A stretch of 64,000 nt of DNA from Puffinus mauretanicus. Taxonomy: Eukaryota > Chordata > Aves > Procellariiformes > Procellariidae. Positions within the stretch are counted from its first letter, which is position 1; every line of letters starts with the position of its first letter. Shown piece after piece: positions 25,221 through 36,600 of this stretch. Position numbers and translations under genes: made by a program. Location of the stretch: NCBI GenBank assembly GCA_023333565.1, contig JAJKFH010001094.1:4836001-4900000 (forward strand), given 5' to 3'. A model generated the notes under the pieces. That model worked only from the letters and a program-made list of their open reading frames with translations, did not search any database and had not been told where the DNA came from.

Positions 25221-26530
25221 AAGTCTTCCCTCAAAAACATGTCATACCCTTTTCAGGTACTAGGTACCAACAAGCAAGAGAAAAGCAGCTGATCATTCAT
25301 CTTCTCAGTTAGTGATTCATGATGGTAAATCTGGAATTTGGGGGGGAAAAAGCCCTAAAAGGCTCTGTTTTGCCTTTCTCCAACCTAGGTTGGTCTTTAT
25401 TTTTCATGTTCTTTATTGTTCCCAACATCCCACTAATCCCCACCCTCCTCTCATTACTCCTTTTTCTTGTTCAGCATTTTGCAGAAAAACTGTGGGACCT
25501 GGAAGTCTGCACTCAATCCAGCATTTCTGTGGTCAGCATTTATGTCTGTAGGACACTGAGGAGCCTGCAGCATCTGGGTACACCCTGGGATGGCAGGAAG
25601 GACTTTGCTCATGCTGGGGTGGAGGATGGTTACAATGCTAGGGGCCCACCTACTTCCAAGCTCTTCATCTCCTCTTCTCCCTGTCCTGCCACCGTACCCC
25701 AGATACGCCAGTGTAACCACACATACCATTATGCCTTAACCAGGTCCATCCTGGCATAAACAATCGTAGTAGAAAAATCTTCCTAATCAGAATGATTTTT
25801 ATGGATCTAAAGAGGTTATCTATTATCTTCTTGCCCTGACTCAGCAGTCAGGGGCACAGCATGCTTCAATGCAGTCTATGAGTCAGAAGATAAAAATGCT
25901 ATAAACCAAAGATGTTACTACATTTGAGAACTTCCTGTTCTGTACCTCTGGCAACTTAACTTCTGCTTCAAAAGTCTGACCTTGCACACTTGAAGGCAAT
26001 GATATTTCCCCTCCTTGACTTCACTGGCAGCAAGCAAGATCAAGCTTTCATGAAGGTCACCGTGTGCCAGTGTCATGTAGCTTAATAAACTTATTAAAGT
26101 TAATCTGACAGTCAATAGATTTCTGGTGTCACACTGCAGCTAAAAGAAATGCTGTAGTGTGAGTTACGTAAACCTGTTTATCGGACATACCTTCCCTTAA
26201 AGGGCTTGTTTGTTTATTTATTTATTATTATTTCTAAAGAGAACTGTTCCTTTCTTATTTAAATCAGTTACAGAGAGCAAAGAAGTCGAATCAATGCCCA
26301 AGGTGTAAGATCAGAAACATGCATGGGGATTTATCAGTGCTGTAAGGAGTAATTTTAAATGCTTTTAAAGAAAGTTTCTCTACAGCTTTAAGACTTCATG
26401 AGAGAGTGGGGAAACATATAACATTTTCAAAGGCAGTATTTTTAAAAAGATACTTTTATGTGCACATAAACAACTCTTCTGAAATGAAAAACTGTATGTC
26501 AGCATAGGCTTGTACTAACATTGCTGAGTT

Positions 26531-26584
26531 AAAAACAAAACAAAACAAAACAAAAAACCAAAAAACCACCCAAAACAAAAAACA
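26531..26584. repeat. (AAAAC)n simple repeat
   Basis: Several AAAAC units with degenerate AAAAAACC interruptions. It is simple sequence with no coding meaning. Confidence 0.85.
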
Positions 26585-28190
26585 GTTTCTCCCTCTCTTG
26601 ATTTCAGGCTAAGCAATGTTACTTTATGAAAAATCTTCACTCAATTCAGCTGAAACTTGCTCGGCATAAAGGTTTGATCCAGTACAACACGCAAAAACTT
26701 TTTCATAACTGCTAGCACTAAGTGAGTAGTCAAACTAAAGCTGGCAGGAATCTGTATCCAGTTAAATCTTTTACTGGATTATAGACGTAAACCATGCATA
26801 AAAACGGAAAAATAGTGTATTTACTGTCATCAGCATGGAGAAACTCTGTAACACCATGTCGGCACTTGCAAGTATAAAATGTGCTAGGATACCAAAAAGG
26901 GGAAAGCTACTAGTTCAATGAAGATACGTTTTGTTTGCAGTTTCATGAGTGAAGAAACATGAACTCACAAGTACAATTACAACTCCTGCAGCTTACCTTA
27001 TTTCTGGCAATCTTGGGCAGTTTTTGTTTACGAATTTTTACATTGAGTACAATGTGATTCCAATAAGCAAATGTGTTTACTCCAAAATATTTCTAGTGTC
27101 AGACTTATTTCTCCTCTCTAAATGTATTTAGCACTTGTAAAAAATTGATTTGCTGTCTGCGCTAAGGACTGATGTACTTTATTTATCCACACAATAGAGC
27201 GTAATAACAGACTTCCCCTCCAATGTCCCCCTAATGGGTTTCTACTTTAATATATTGAAAAAGCTAAGACAATGATTCATTTTTTTCCATGTACAACATA
27301 TTCGGCATATGAATTCTTTTTTGAAAATATAAGATGTTTAATGGAAATTCTAAATTAGCACTATATGGATGTTTCTAGGTAAGCCTGATCTCATAAGAGC
27401 ACCTGAGACCAAAAAACTCGATAGATACAGCACTAGGGCTTCACTGAAGTTTTCATCTTCTTATAACTTATTACTTTGTTAATTAAACGCAAATCTGAAA
27501 CTGAGAAAATTCTATCTTCTGGTTAATCCTTACCTCTCCCCCCCCTCAAAAAAAAAAGCAAGCATGAGTCTTTCTCCTCGGTTTGACTTTTTGTATGCGG
27601 TGCTAAGTGAAAAAAACAGTGCAATACAGAAATATAGAGTATCTTCCTAATTTGTGACATTTTATGATATGGAAAGAAATCTGAATTCTTTGATAATCTT
27701 CATGGTAATAAAAAAGTTGCATTACAGTTGCTATTTTAGAGCAATATTCATAAAATAGATATTTGTGACAACATTTCAGCCTCTTTGGAGTATTTCAGTA
27801 AAAATATCGAAATAAGACATTTCAAGCTTTCTTCTGAGTTTAGATATCTCAGTGCATTTTGATGACTTCATGTTCAGACTACATTTTATGTGAGCTTACA
27901 GTTTGCTTAAAAAGTTTATTGCACAATGCTACTAGAGGACAAATAACCAACTAGCACTAACATAGCAATGGCTGGAGTTCAGCTCATTAATAAAAAAAAA
28001 AAACCCTGCTGTTATCGGCATCCAGTGCAGATGCCTGAAGCTGGACTTGAGAGTTAACCGGTGTCGTGGTTTAACCCAGCAGGCAGCTAAACACCACACA
28101 GCTGCTCGCTCACTCCCCGCCCTGATTGGGATGGGAGAGAGAATCGGAAGAGTAAAAAATGAGAACACTTATGGGTTGAGATAAGAACAG

Positions 28191-28196
28191 TTTAAT
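28191..28196 (-). promoter_or_regulatory. LTR polyadenylation signal ATTAAA
   Basis: Minus-strand ATTAAA in LTR copy 2, at the same relative position as in copy 1 (2976-2981). Confidence 0.5.
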
Positions 28197-28204
28197 AATT
28201 GAAA

Positions 28205-28229
28205 TAAAATAATATAATAATAATAATAA
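28205..28229. repeat. (TAA)n microsatellite within LTR copy 2
   Basis: An AATAATATAATAATAATAAT-type run just inside the non-homologous middle of the LTR. It may mark where the mosaic segment begins. Confidence 0.75.
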
Positions 28230-28388
28230 GTAAGGAAAAAGAAGATAAAAAGAAGAGAGAGAAATAAAACCCAAGACAGACAAGTGATGCAAATGAGAAA
28301 CAACTGTTCACCACCAACTGACTGATGCCCAGCCTGTCCCTGAGCAGTGGCCCCCCAGACAGCTTTCCCCTAGTTTATGTACTGAGCA

Positions 28389-28396
28389 TGACGTCA
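28389..28396. promoter_or_regulatory. CRE/ATF palindrome in LTR copy 2
   Basis: A perfect 8-bp TGACGTCA, the consensus for CREB/ATF-type bZIP factors, lies in the LTR U3 region. Copy 1 has TAACGTCA at the matching place. It is a plausible enhancer site in the original LTR; activity today is unknown. Confidence 0.6.
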
Positions 28397-28653
28397 TACG
28401 GTATGGAATATCCCGTTGGCCAGTTTGGGTCAGCTGTCCTGGCTGTGCCCCTTCCCAGCTTCTTGTGTATCTCCAGCCTTCTCAGTCGGTAGAGCATAAG
28501 AAGCAGCAAAGGCCTTGATTCTGTGTAAACACTGCTCAACAATAACAAAAACATCTCTATACTACCAGCACTGTTTTCAGCACAAATCCAAAACATAGCC
28601 CCATACTATCTACTACAAACAAAATTAACTCTATCCCAGCCAAAACCAGCACA

Positions 28654-31600
28654 AGCAGTCAGACAGAAAAAAGGCACATGGAGATTTTAGACAGGGGTGG
28701 AACGTACAAAAAACCTGAATGAAGAGATGACTTTCCTTTGGCTCTGTTTTGAAAGTGTTTGCTAACAAGCTTGCTAAATAAACCACGATTTAACAGCTGT
28801 AAAGCAAAAGAAGGAGATTCACCCCAAAAGAACTCCTGCAGCAGTATAGTGATGAAAGCAGCGATGTCACAAATCAGCAGGTAGAACAACCACTAAACAA
28901 ACCAAAACAAACAAAAAGAGGTAAATGTTCGAAAAAGAGATTGGTGGCTGATGGCTGATCTCCACCTCATACAAAGTGGTGATGGAAGAAGTGGTTTGGA
29001 TTAATCAAAAAGCACACAGAACCCAATGATTTTTAAATTAGTAAATGTGTGCAAGCATGTATGTTAATATATGTATCTATAAATACATTGTTGTAAGTAT
29101 ATTATATACAGACATGTTAAAGTTCAACACACAGACACCCTGAGACTCATCCTACACTTTTCTGCAGGTGTTTCTATTACTGCTGGAGAATTTTGAGATA
29201 TTTCCAGTGAAAATTCTTGCCTGTTTTGCCCAGACTGTATTTTCTGGCAGCTCCTTTTATGCTATTATAGTGAGCAGCTGAAATTCCAGTTTATTCATCC
29301 CAGTGATACGTCGAGAAGTAGATTTGTAATGGCATTTTGTCCTTGCAGCACAACACATTTCTCAGGGAAGCCAGTTGCAAATGATAGTTTTGGTAGTAAC
29401 TTTGATTTTGCCCTGCCACTTCTAAAGATTACTGAAGATATGCCCAAATTACATTGATACATCAGATCAGTTTGAAGTCATTCATTCCCACTGGACTTTG
29501 TGCTGTGCACTTACATGATGTTTCTAATACATTATTTAAACTGTAGTGCCTAGAAACTGCAGCATGCCTAGGGCCTGTGTATTATCTCTAGATTTATCCT
29601 ATTTGGTATGAAAGCCTTCGCCATATTTGATGGCTTTCTAATACACTGCTGTTCTCTCACATAGAAGGACAACCTGCCACTGCATGACACCATTCTCCCA
29701 CACATGGGGAATAAGTCAAGAATAAACTTCTAAAATTTAATTTTCAAGTATCTTGCTGGGCCTAACTTCAGCAAAATGAACAAAATATACTTTCCAGTGG
29801 TTTTTCCCCTGTTCTCACTGAACATCAACAGCAAAATTTTCCTCCTTTGAAATACTGTGTTTCTTCATCAACAGCTATTGGTATGCTGTTTGAGTAGGAG
29901 CTAGCTTTAGTTCATAGTACCTACTGTCTGAATTTTGTATATTTTTTTTAAATTAAGTTTTTTTTTTTTTTTCTATTTTGGATGATTATTTCTATTGCCT
30001 TGCCCTTCACCGCTGCAATTAAAAAATCCCAACATGTACTGTACATCTCAGATGACATATACCGGGCAGCAGTTACTTCAAAGGAACTGTATCATAAATG
30101 GAAGTCAGAGCAGCTGAGTCCAGCAATGTAAATAGAAGCAGAGCATATGTATATACACCACAAAACAAAAACAAACCCAAAATCACAATCCTTTCATACA
30201 TTCAGTACGGCAATATGTTTGATTAAACACATAAGAGCATTAGCATTTCATCACTAATGTTGTCAGAGCCTTTCATAGGAAATAGCCTAAAAGAGTTTCT
30301 ATGCATCAACAATATCAATAGAGCTGGCGAAATAATTATTGGAAGCTGCTGATCTTGACATTGCAAACCAGGGAACAGGAAGAAGCAGAATGATTGATTT
30401 TCTTTATCAATAGTGACAGAGATATTGTTTTAATGCATCTTATCTTTATCCTAACCTTGGGATGTAGTGCAGGAATCAGAAGGAGCATTCAGTGTAACTG
30501 TATCATAAAACGTGTATTATATTAGTGACATGTAAGGTCAAGTACTAAAGATGCATAGTATAATAATATAGCCAATATTTCAGAAGACAAGTTAATGTAT
30601 GCCCTTTATTTTGGTCTACACTATTTCATAAAACCAATTTTTATTTTCATGCACATGATGAATCACATGTTCTAAAAGCATTCTGACATACCCACATTTA
30701 AGGGTATGTCTTCTTATTTTCTGGGAATTAGGGAAAAATTTGATTACCTCTTTATTTAAAAAAATTTAACTCCTGACTGTAAGCACTACCATTCTTAAGC
30801 TATGTTAAATTATTATTTATTTAAACTGCATTTAAAAAGATGCTATATTTGTTTTTCTCAAGGAATGTGTATTACAAATTATTTCTCCAAAACTAATAAT
30901 AAATTATTACTGATTTACTCTGTGAAATATCTTTCTTAGCAGAACAGAATGTCTCGCTCATTAACACATCTCAGCTTTGTGCATGTTGCTCTGAAAATAA
31001 CAAACGCTAAATAATGCAACTAGCTGGACCAGATGTGTTCAAAACCAAGACATTTCTTGCCTATGTTCTGCATCATGTCACAGTAGGATTGGGTCATTCT
31101 GCACCATGTCACAGTAGGATTTTTTTTGCTCTAAGTAGCAGAGAATCTGATTGTTTTTATATTAGAAATAAATAAATAAAAAAAATCTACATAGTATCAG
31201 CAAAGAAGGTAAAGAAACAGGATGCAGAGTTGCTCAGAGGTTTCCAAAAAAAGTTATTTTCTTTCTCTGTATTTGCTTCACCAGCCAGAAGAGGGACAGA
31301 ATCTCAAGGCCCGGCATAGCGGCTTTCTCCTTCCAAAAATTATGAACAGCTCTAGCATCTAGATTTACAGGGTCCCAAGAGGTGGGGGCTAGTTGTGGTG
31401 TTGGGGTTTGTTTGTTTTTCCCCTCTTTAACCTCCACAAAACAAAACTAAGAAATTTGGGGTTATTTCTTAATTTTGAGATTTCAGCTGTTTGTGTCAAC
31501 CTAAAGGAATCCCAAAGGTAGTCCAGAAAAAGAGAGGAAGACAAGAAGTTTTGATGACCTCTATGCAAAGAATTCATGAACATCACCTTCCCATATACCA

Positions 31601-32370
31601 CTATATTCATTTGCACAGGGGTCAAGATAAGCATCCCCTTTCTTATCAAACATGTATTCCTCAGACTTTATTGGGAATATTTTTGTAGTAACTCTTTTTT
31701 TTCTGGATAAAAAAATGTCAAGTGTAAGCAGACCTTTGTTATTTGTGTGTTTCAAAGTGCCACCTTACTATTTCTATGAACAGCCCTCAAGGAGGCACAG
31801 TTACGCCATACAAGATAAAAAAGTTTGAGGAACACAAGTGGTCATATTTCACAGTATGAAGTTCATTAGTGAACAACAGGAGAGGCTTTAGCATTAACTC
31901 ATAAAATATATAATTTTTTTTAATATGGACTTTAAATGCTAATGATAAAAACATGCTGAAAAATTTGGGGGGCTGAGTTTCTAAAATTGTTTCACAAGCA
32001 AATCATGCATGAATATAATGCATAAAGTGATACAATTCTGCTCAACAATTGAATACGTTTCGTCACTCACAGGTAAAGTCATTATTTATGTAAAGACTGA
32101 TGGGGCTTGGTGTTCACTTGACTTCTTCCTAAACTACTTGACTTCACTCTATTTAATTAAACAGAAATATAGTGGCAAGAAGGATCTCGCACTGCCAGTG
32201 TGCAATATGAAAGCTGCTTTTGCAATGGAGACTGATATTTCCGAGTGCTAGGAACAAGCACAGGTGTTTTATACTAATCTGCTTTCACTTTGAGTTTATG
32301 CATATATCACTATTGATCCGAACAGGATCCAAAAATAAATGCTTAGTTATGAGGAAAGCTGGCAGAGACC
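28654..32370. other. Unique non-coding stretch
   Basis: No gene is recognised. It holds poly-T runs at about 29941-29972 and a 31-bp-period tandem duplication at 31066-31121. Frames are 86 residues or fewer and lack domains. Confidence 0.55.
31066..31121. repeat. Tandem duplication, period 31 bp
   Basis: A 25-bp unit, TTCTGCA(T/C)CATGTCACAGT plus AGGATT, occurs at 31066-31090 and 31097-31121 with a single T/C difference. The copies are separated by GGGTCA. The near identity indicates a recent duplication. Confidence 0.85.
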
Positions 32371-33335
32371 ATAGAATCATAGAATAGTTTGGGTTGGAAG
32401 AGACCTTTAAAGGTCATCTAGTCCAACCCCCCTGCCGGGGGCAGGGACATCTTCAACTAGATCAGGTTGCTCAGAGCCCCGTCCAACCTGACCTTTGATG
32501 TTTCCAGGGATGCGGCATCTACCACCTCTCTGGGCAACCTGTTCCAGTGTTTCACCACCCTCACTGTAAAAAATTTCTTCCTTATATCTAGTCTAAATCT
32601 ACCTTCTTTTAGTTTAAAACCATTCCCCCTTGTCCTGTCGCCACAGGCCCTGCGAAAAAGTTTGTCCCCATCTTTCTTATAAGCCCCCTTTAAGTACTAA
32701 AAGGCTGCTATAAGGTGTCCCCAAAGCCTTCTCCTCTCCAGGCTGAATAACCCCAACTCTCTCCGCCTTTCTTCATAGGAGAGGCGTTCCATCCCCCTGA
32801 TCATTTTCGTGGCCCTCCTCTGGACCCGCCCCAACAGGTCCCTGTCTTTCCTATACTGGGGACTCCAGAACTGGACGCAGTACTGCAGGTGGGGTCTCAC
32901 CAGAGCGGAGTAGAGGGGCAGAATCACCTCCCTCGACCTGCTGGCCACGCTTCTTTTGATGCAGCCCAGGATGCGGTTGGCCTTCTGAGCTGCGAGCGCA
33001 CATTGTCGGCTCATGTCCAGCTTTCCATCCACCGGTACCCCCAAGTCCTTCTCGGCAGGGCTGCTCTCAATCCCTTCATCCCCCAGCCTGTATTGATACC
33101 AGGGGTTGCCCTGACCCAGGTGCAGGACCCTGCACTTGGCCTTGTTGAGCCTCATGAGGTTCATACGGGCCCACTTCTCGAGCTTGCCCAGGTCCCTCTG
33201 GATGGCATCCCGTCCCTCGGGCGTGTCGACCGCACCACTCAGCTTGGTGTTGTCTGCAAACTTGCTGTGCGTGCACTCGATCCCACTGCCTATGTCACTG
33301 ATGAAAATATTAAACAGTACTGGTCCCAATACGGA
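32371..33335 (-). mobile_element. CR1 LINE fragment 4, best preserved copy
   Basis: About 965 bp on the minus strand with an intact 3' tail (ATAGAATCATAGAATAGTTT, 32371-32390). The body covers the end of the reverse transcriptase domain and the whole ORF2 C-terminal tail. A 210-codon open frame (32697-33329) runs from LGPVLFNIF through [18 protein letters not shown] and [12 protein letters not shown] to [12 protein letters not shown]. It stops at a TAG at about 32697-32699 where related copies have CAG (Gln). Beyond that stop the same frame stays open to the natural end near 32460. The copy is truncated at its 5' end at about 33335, so it cannot move on its own. It is one of the youngest CR1s in the window. 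Confidence 0.95.
32697..33329 (-). pseudogene. CR1 ORF2 fragment (reverse transcriptase C-terminal part)
   Basis: This is the protein remnant of CR1 fragment 4, 210 residues. Residues 1-13 match the RT segment ending FNIFISDI. Residues 24-27 (FADN) are RT motif C, where the family has F/Y-A-D-D; the second catalytic aspartate is Asn here. The change fits GAC to AAC at a CpG. The rest is the CR1-specific thumb and C-terminal tail ([30 protein letters not shown]). The apparent start is a TTG codon inside the domain, so it is not a true start. The protein would be inactive: no endonuclease, an incomplete RT and an altered active site. Confidence 0.9.
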
Positions 33336-33400
33336 TATATTGTATATATGGATATATACAAGATATTACTTGCCTTCTACATTAGCGGTTCGCATATAGA
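33336..33400. repeat. AT-dinucleotide-rich junction
   Basis: A TATA/GATATA-rich segment (about 33336-33370) abuts the 5' truncation point of CR1 fragment 4, as if the element joined an AT-rich target site. It leads into the CpG-rich patch that follows. Confidence 0.5.
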
Positions 33401-33610
33401 AAGGAAGCGCACACTGTGACAGTAAGGAATAACCCTGGGTGTGCTTCTGAGACTGGCAGGTCACGTAGGGCAGGCGTGCCTCGGGCACCCTCTGAACAGC
33501 AGTGCCACGTCTGCGCCTGTAGTCGCCAGTGCCGCGGATAAGAACCGGCACTGCCGGCTCCCCACAATTCCCCGCCCCCCCCGCCATGTACCTTGTGTGG
33601 TAGGCACTTG
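33400..33610. other. CpG- and GC-rich patch
   Basis: This patch is GC-rich against an AT-rich background. By eye about 12 CpGs fall between 33463 and 33590. GC-box-like CCCCGCCCCC lies at about 33570-33579 and a second CCCCGCC block directly follows it. A 7-bp hairpin (AGTGCCG at 33528-33534 with CGGCACT at 33546-33552) is embedded. It matches neither CR1 nor the LTR family. It could be a small CpG-island promoter, a fragment of an unrecognised repeat, or DNA carried in during insertion. No gene follows on either strand that I can support. Confidence 0.6.
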
Positions 33611-36600
33611 GCTTTCTGCTTCTCTGAAACATAAAGTTTTATCCAACTTCACTTACACGTGCAAATGAAGTATAAACTAAGAGAAAGCTCACTATGACAG
33701 CATATTTTATCCAACACTGAAAGACAAACAGCCATAACTTCTTTAATGATTATATGAACACGGCAAGATCAAGGACTCACTATATCTCAGTTCCAAGTAT
33801 GAAACTGAATTGTTAGTTTTCAGACATGCCGACTATCTGCCTTTTCCTTCAGGTGTCCCCCTTGTGAAGTAGAGTGTGAGTGCCCTCCCAAAGCCATCCT
33901 GAAGAACAGGATTAAGGAGGACCTGTTGGTCAAGGGGGATTTTACACATCTGGGAAACTACAAACAGATCAGAGAGTCCTCAAAATAATTAACATTCTCT
34001 ACTGAATGACGCCACAGAAATCACTATCCTGAGCTCTTCGGCCTAGAATAAAAATATTTTAATAACTTAAATGAAAAAATTTGTAGGATTAGCTTCCTAG
34101 TATAAATGCAATTCTTTCCTACTATTACTACAGAATTTATTTATACTGGAATTAGGATTATACTATTGTTTCCTCCTCCCCCAGTTCTCTTTTAATTTAA
34201 TAACTCTTAGTGCCAAAGTAAACAAAGGCACCGAACATGTTTATCCACTGTAGAGGCAGTTTATAGATTTTGTTTTTTCAGTGCCATCATTGTTAGTGAC
34301 TTTTCTAAACATAAATGGTGAGCACAATAGGACTTACGATCTCTCTTACTGTACTTTTTTTTAAATCCGAACTATGGGAATGGAAACGAGTTATAGTGTA
34401 AGATTCTTAAGGAACTTAAATATTTCACATCATCCAATTAGTAGCCAGGTATGTCATACTACCATCTCCTCACTTCTCTTTATGGATACAAGTACAACTA
34501 AAAACATTTTCTAAAATACACTGAAAATCCAAGAGGCTACCACAGTATACTATTCTTGGTAAGTTTTATACAGTGAATTTCTTTCTCTCTCCTTTTGTTT
34601 TCTCAGCACACTCTTTTCCTGAACTTCTGCAATATTACTGCAGAAACTCTTACACAGAATACTAAACTACTCTGTAAACTTCTCAGAAGGGGATGCTAGT
34701 CTGTTCACAACAGCATATGTATAATTAAGGAATGCTTAAATTAAATCACTGCAATTCCATCAACATAACTGTCTGAAGATCAGATTGAGCTCTAGTCTTG
34801 TTCCACCTATATTTTGAGCAAATAAAACATTATGTAAACAAATTAGGGAACATGAAACATTGTCCCCCAGTACCATGTTCATTGAATGTACATGTGTATT
34901 TACAGAGTCCATAGCCGTAGATTACACAAATCTCAAACATGCCAGTTTCATAGCTAGATTTGCTTTGTTCTGTTTCGCTTGGGGTTGGCTTCCACCCATT
35001 TAAGTGATGCTGCTTCTGCAACACATAAGGAATCCAGGAGAACAACATTCAACTACCTAGGGCACAGATATCTGAGCAGCAACTCTATTGGGTAGCCTAC
35101 TTAGTTAAGTATTTATTTCTCAACGAGAACATAAAGTCTAAAAACTGTTTGTGTTCCTCAAAAGAATAAATGTGGCACCAAAAGATGATTTGACATTTGG
35201 ATCAAACTCATCGCCAAGTCATTTTGGGTGAAAAACTGAGGTGGTGAGATCTTTTGCTTTTTCTGTAGAAATTTTGAAGACCCTTTCTATGTTCTGAAAT
35301 GATTACACAGGGTACCTATTTCTAAATCTCTCATTACAGAGCAGATGGGAGAAGATGTATTTCCTTGCCCTTCCAGACCACTCCATGTTCAGGTCCTGTG
35401 AGAGGAGTTTCTACATTGGCTAATAATTAGGGCTGCCTGCCTTCGTATAGCTGGGGGGATAGTGTGAAAAGTGAGACCCTCCTTTTTTTACTTTTCCCCT
35501 CCCCATAAAAAAACCTCCCAGATAACAGAGGACATGGGGCACTGCACTGCACAGTACCCAGGAGCATACAAGTTGCTCATTTTGTCAGCAAAGACTAGAC
35601 AATCTAGTCAGAAGAATCTAGGCAGAAGAATCACCTTATGTGTTTTCCGGTGTGAATCTGTTCCACAGGGTAAGTGGTATTTATGGTCTCTACATATGTG
35701 GACTGTCTGTGAAATGCTTTAAGACCAAGGACTTGCAGCTGCAGGACCTAAGCATGGAATGAATGGAAGTGTGAGGAAGATATACCGTTTTGAAAAAAAT
35801 TGGTATGCTGAGAGCCACTGGCTATTTTCTTTTGCATTTATTTGCATGCACATGTGTTTATTTACACCAAGAGAGAGGTAAGCAATATTACTCTAGACGA
35901 TAAATTTGTCAAGAGGGGGAGTGTTTCCTCACTCGCAGAGATTACAGTGCCAAGCTGAATAAACATCTAACCTCTAACAGGGACTCTAAAAAAACCCAAA
36001 CAAACTAGTTTACCTGGAATAATTGAGATTGTAATTGTTACTTCAAATAATTATAATAAAAATAATGGTTCTCAGAAGTGATTGGCACTAAGCATCCTTT
36101 GCTATGCTTAGCTGTACACCCTTCATGCATAGCTCCAGTTGTAAATCATTAGTGCTGTGACAGTAACTCTAAAAGGCCACAACTGTTAGGATGTTCTTAC
36201 TGTTCTGAGTAACCTGAAAATATGATCAGATATTTTCTTTGACTTCATGGCTTTGAAATATATACAGATAAAAGGATGGAACAAACCCTCCTCGTCCTCC
36301 ATATTAGCCTCATTTTCAGCCAGGGGAAATAAGTCATATATATTACATTAGTTGACTCGAAACACATTGAAAAAACCTTCTTATTCACTTGATCCCCATT
36401 TATCTTTAAAAGAGCCATGCTAAAGCATAAGCTATAGAGGCAATGATGAAAGCAGAAGCATGTATAAGGCAAACATTAGAAAGAGTGAAGCATGTGAACA
36501 GTTGAGCAACTTATTCCAAAGGAGGAAAGAAGATGGTAGAGTAACACAAGTCTCAGCATTGAGAATGCTTTTGTTCATCTTTATGTATAAGGTGATTTGA

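Larger units (their letters stand above)
21710..28061. other. Long unique non-coding stretch
   Basis: No gene is supportable. The region at 25312-25759 is GC-richer and carries a 146-codon plus-strand frame with overlapping open frames on both strands, which argues against real coding. An AAAAC-type simple repeat (26531-26584) and a nested hairpin (25152-25220) are listed separately. Confidence 0.55.
28062..28653 (-). mobile_element. Solo LTR of an avian endogenous retrovirus, copy 2 (mosaic)
   Basis: The element is 592 bp, starting TGTCGTGGTTTAACCC and ending CCAGCACA, in the same orientation as copy 1. The outer parts are clearly homologous: about 28062-28200, and 28375-28653 including GTATGGAATATCCC and AGCCCCATACTA. 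The middle (about 28200-28370) is unlike the corresponding part of copy 1 and contains a TAA-rich run, a purine-rich tract and unrelated sequence. On the minus strand it has a perfect CRE, TGACGTCA (28389-28396), and ATTAAA (28191-28196), but its TATA box is decayed (ACATAAAC). The flanks ACCGG and AGCAG agree at only 3 of 5 positions, so a target-site duplication is doubtful. No internal viral genes adjoin it. Confidence 0.85.

Noticed and set aside
25319..25759. 146-codon plus-strand frame
   Set aside because: Two other overlapping frames (25312-25551 plus, 25454-25729 minus) are also open, as expected for a GC-richer patch; no domain, splice context or start context.
2848..28653. Possibility that the two LTRs bound one 25-kb provirus
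   Set aside because: They are in the same orientation, but the interval holds no retroviral coding sequence, contains CR1 and unique DNA, is far too long, and the LTRs differ in their middle segments. They are two independent solo LTRs.
32889..33419. 176-codon plus-strand frame
   Set aside because: It lies antisense to CR1 fragment 4 and reflects the GC-rich complement of ORF2, not a gene.
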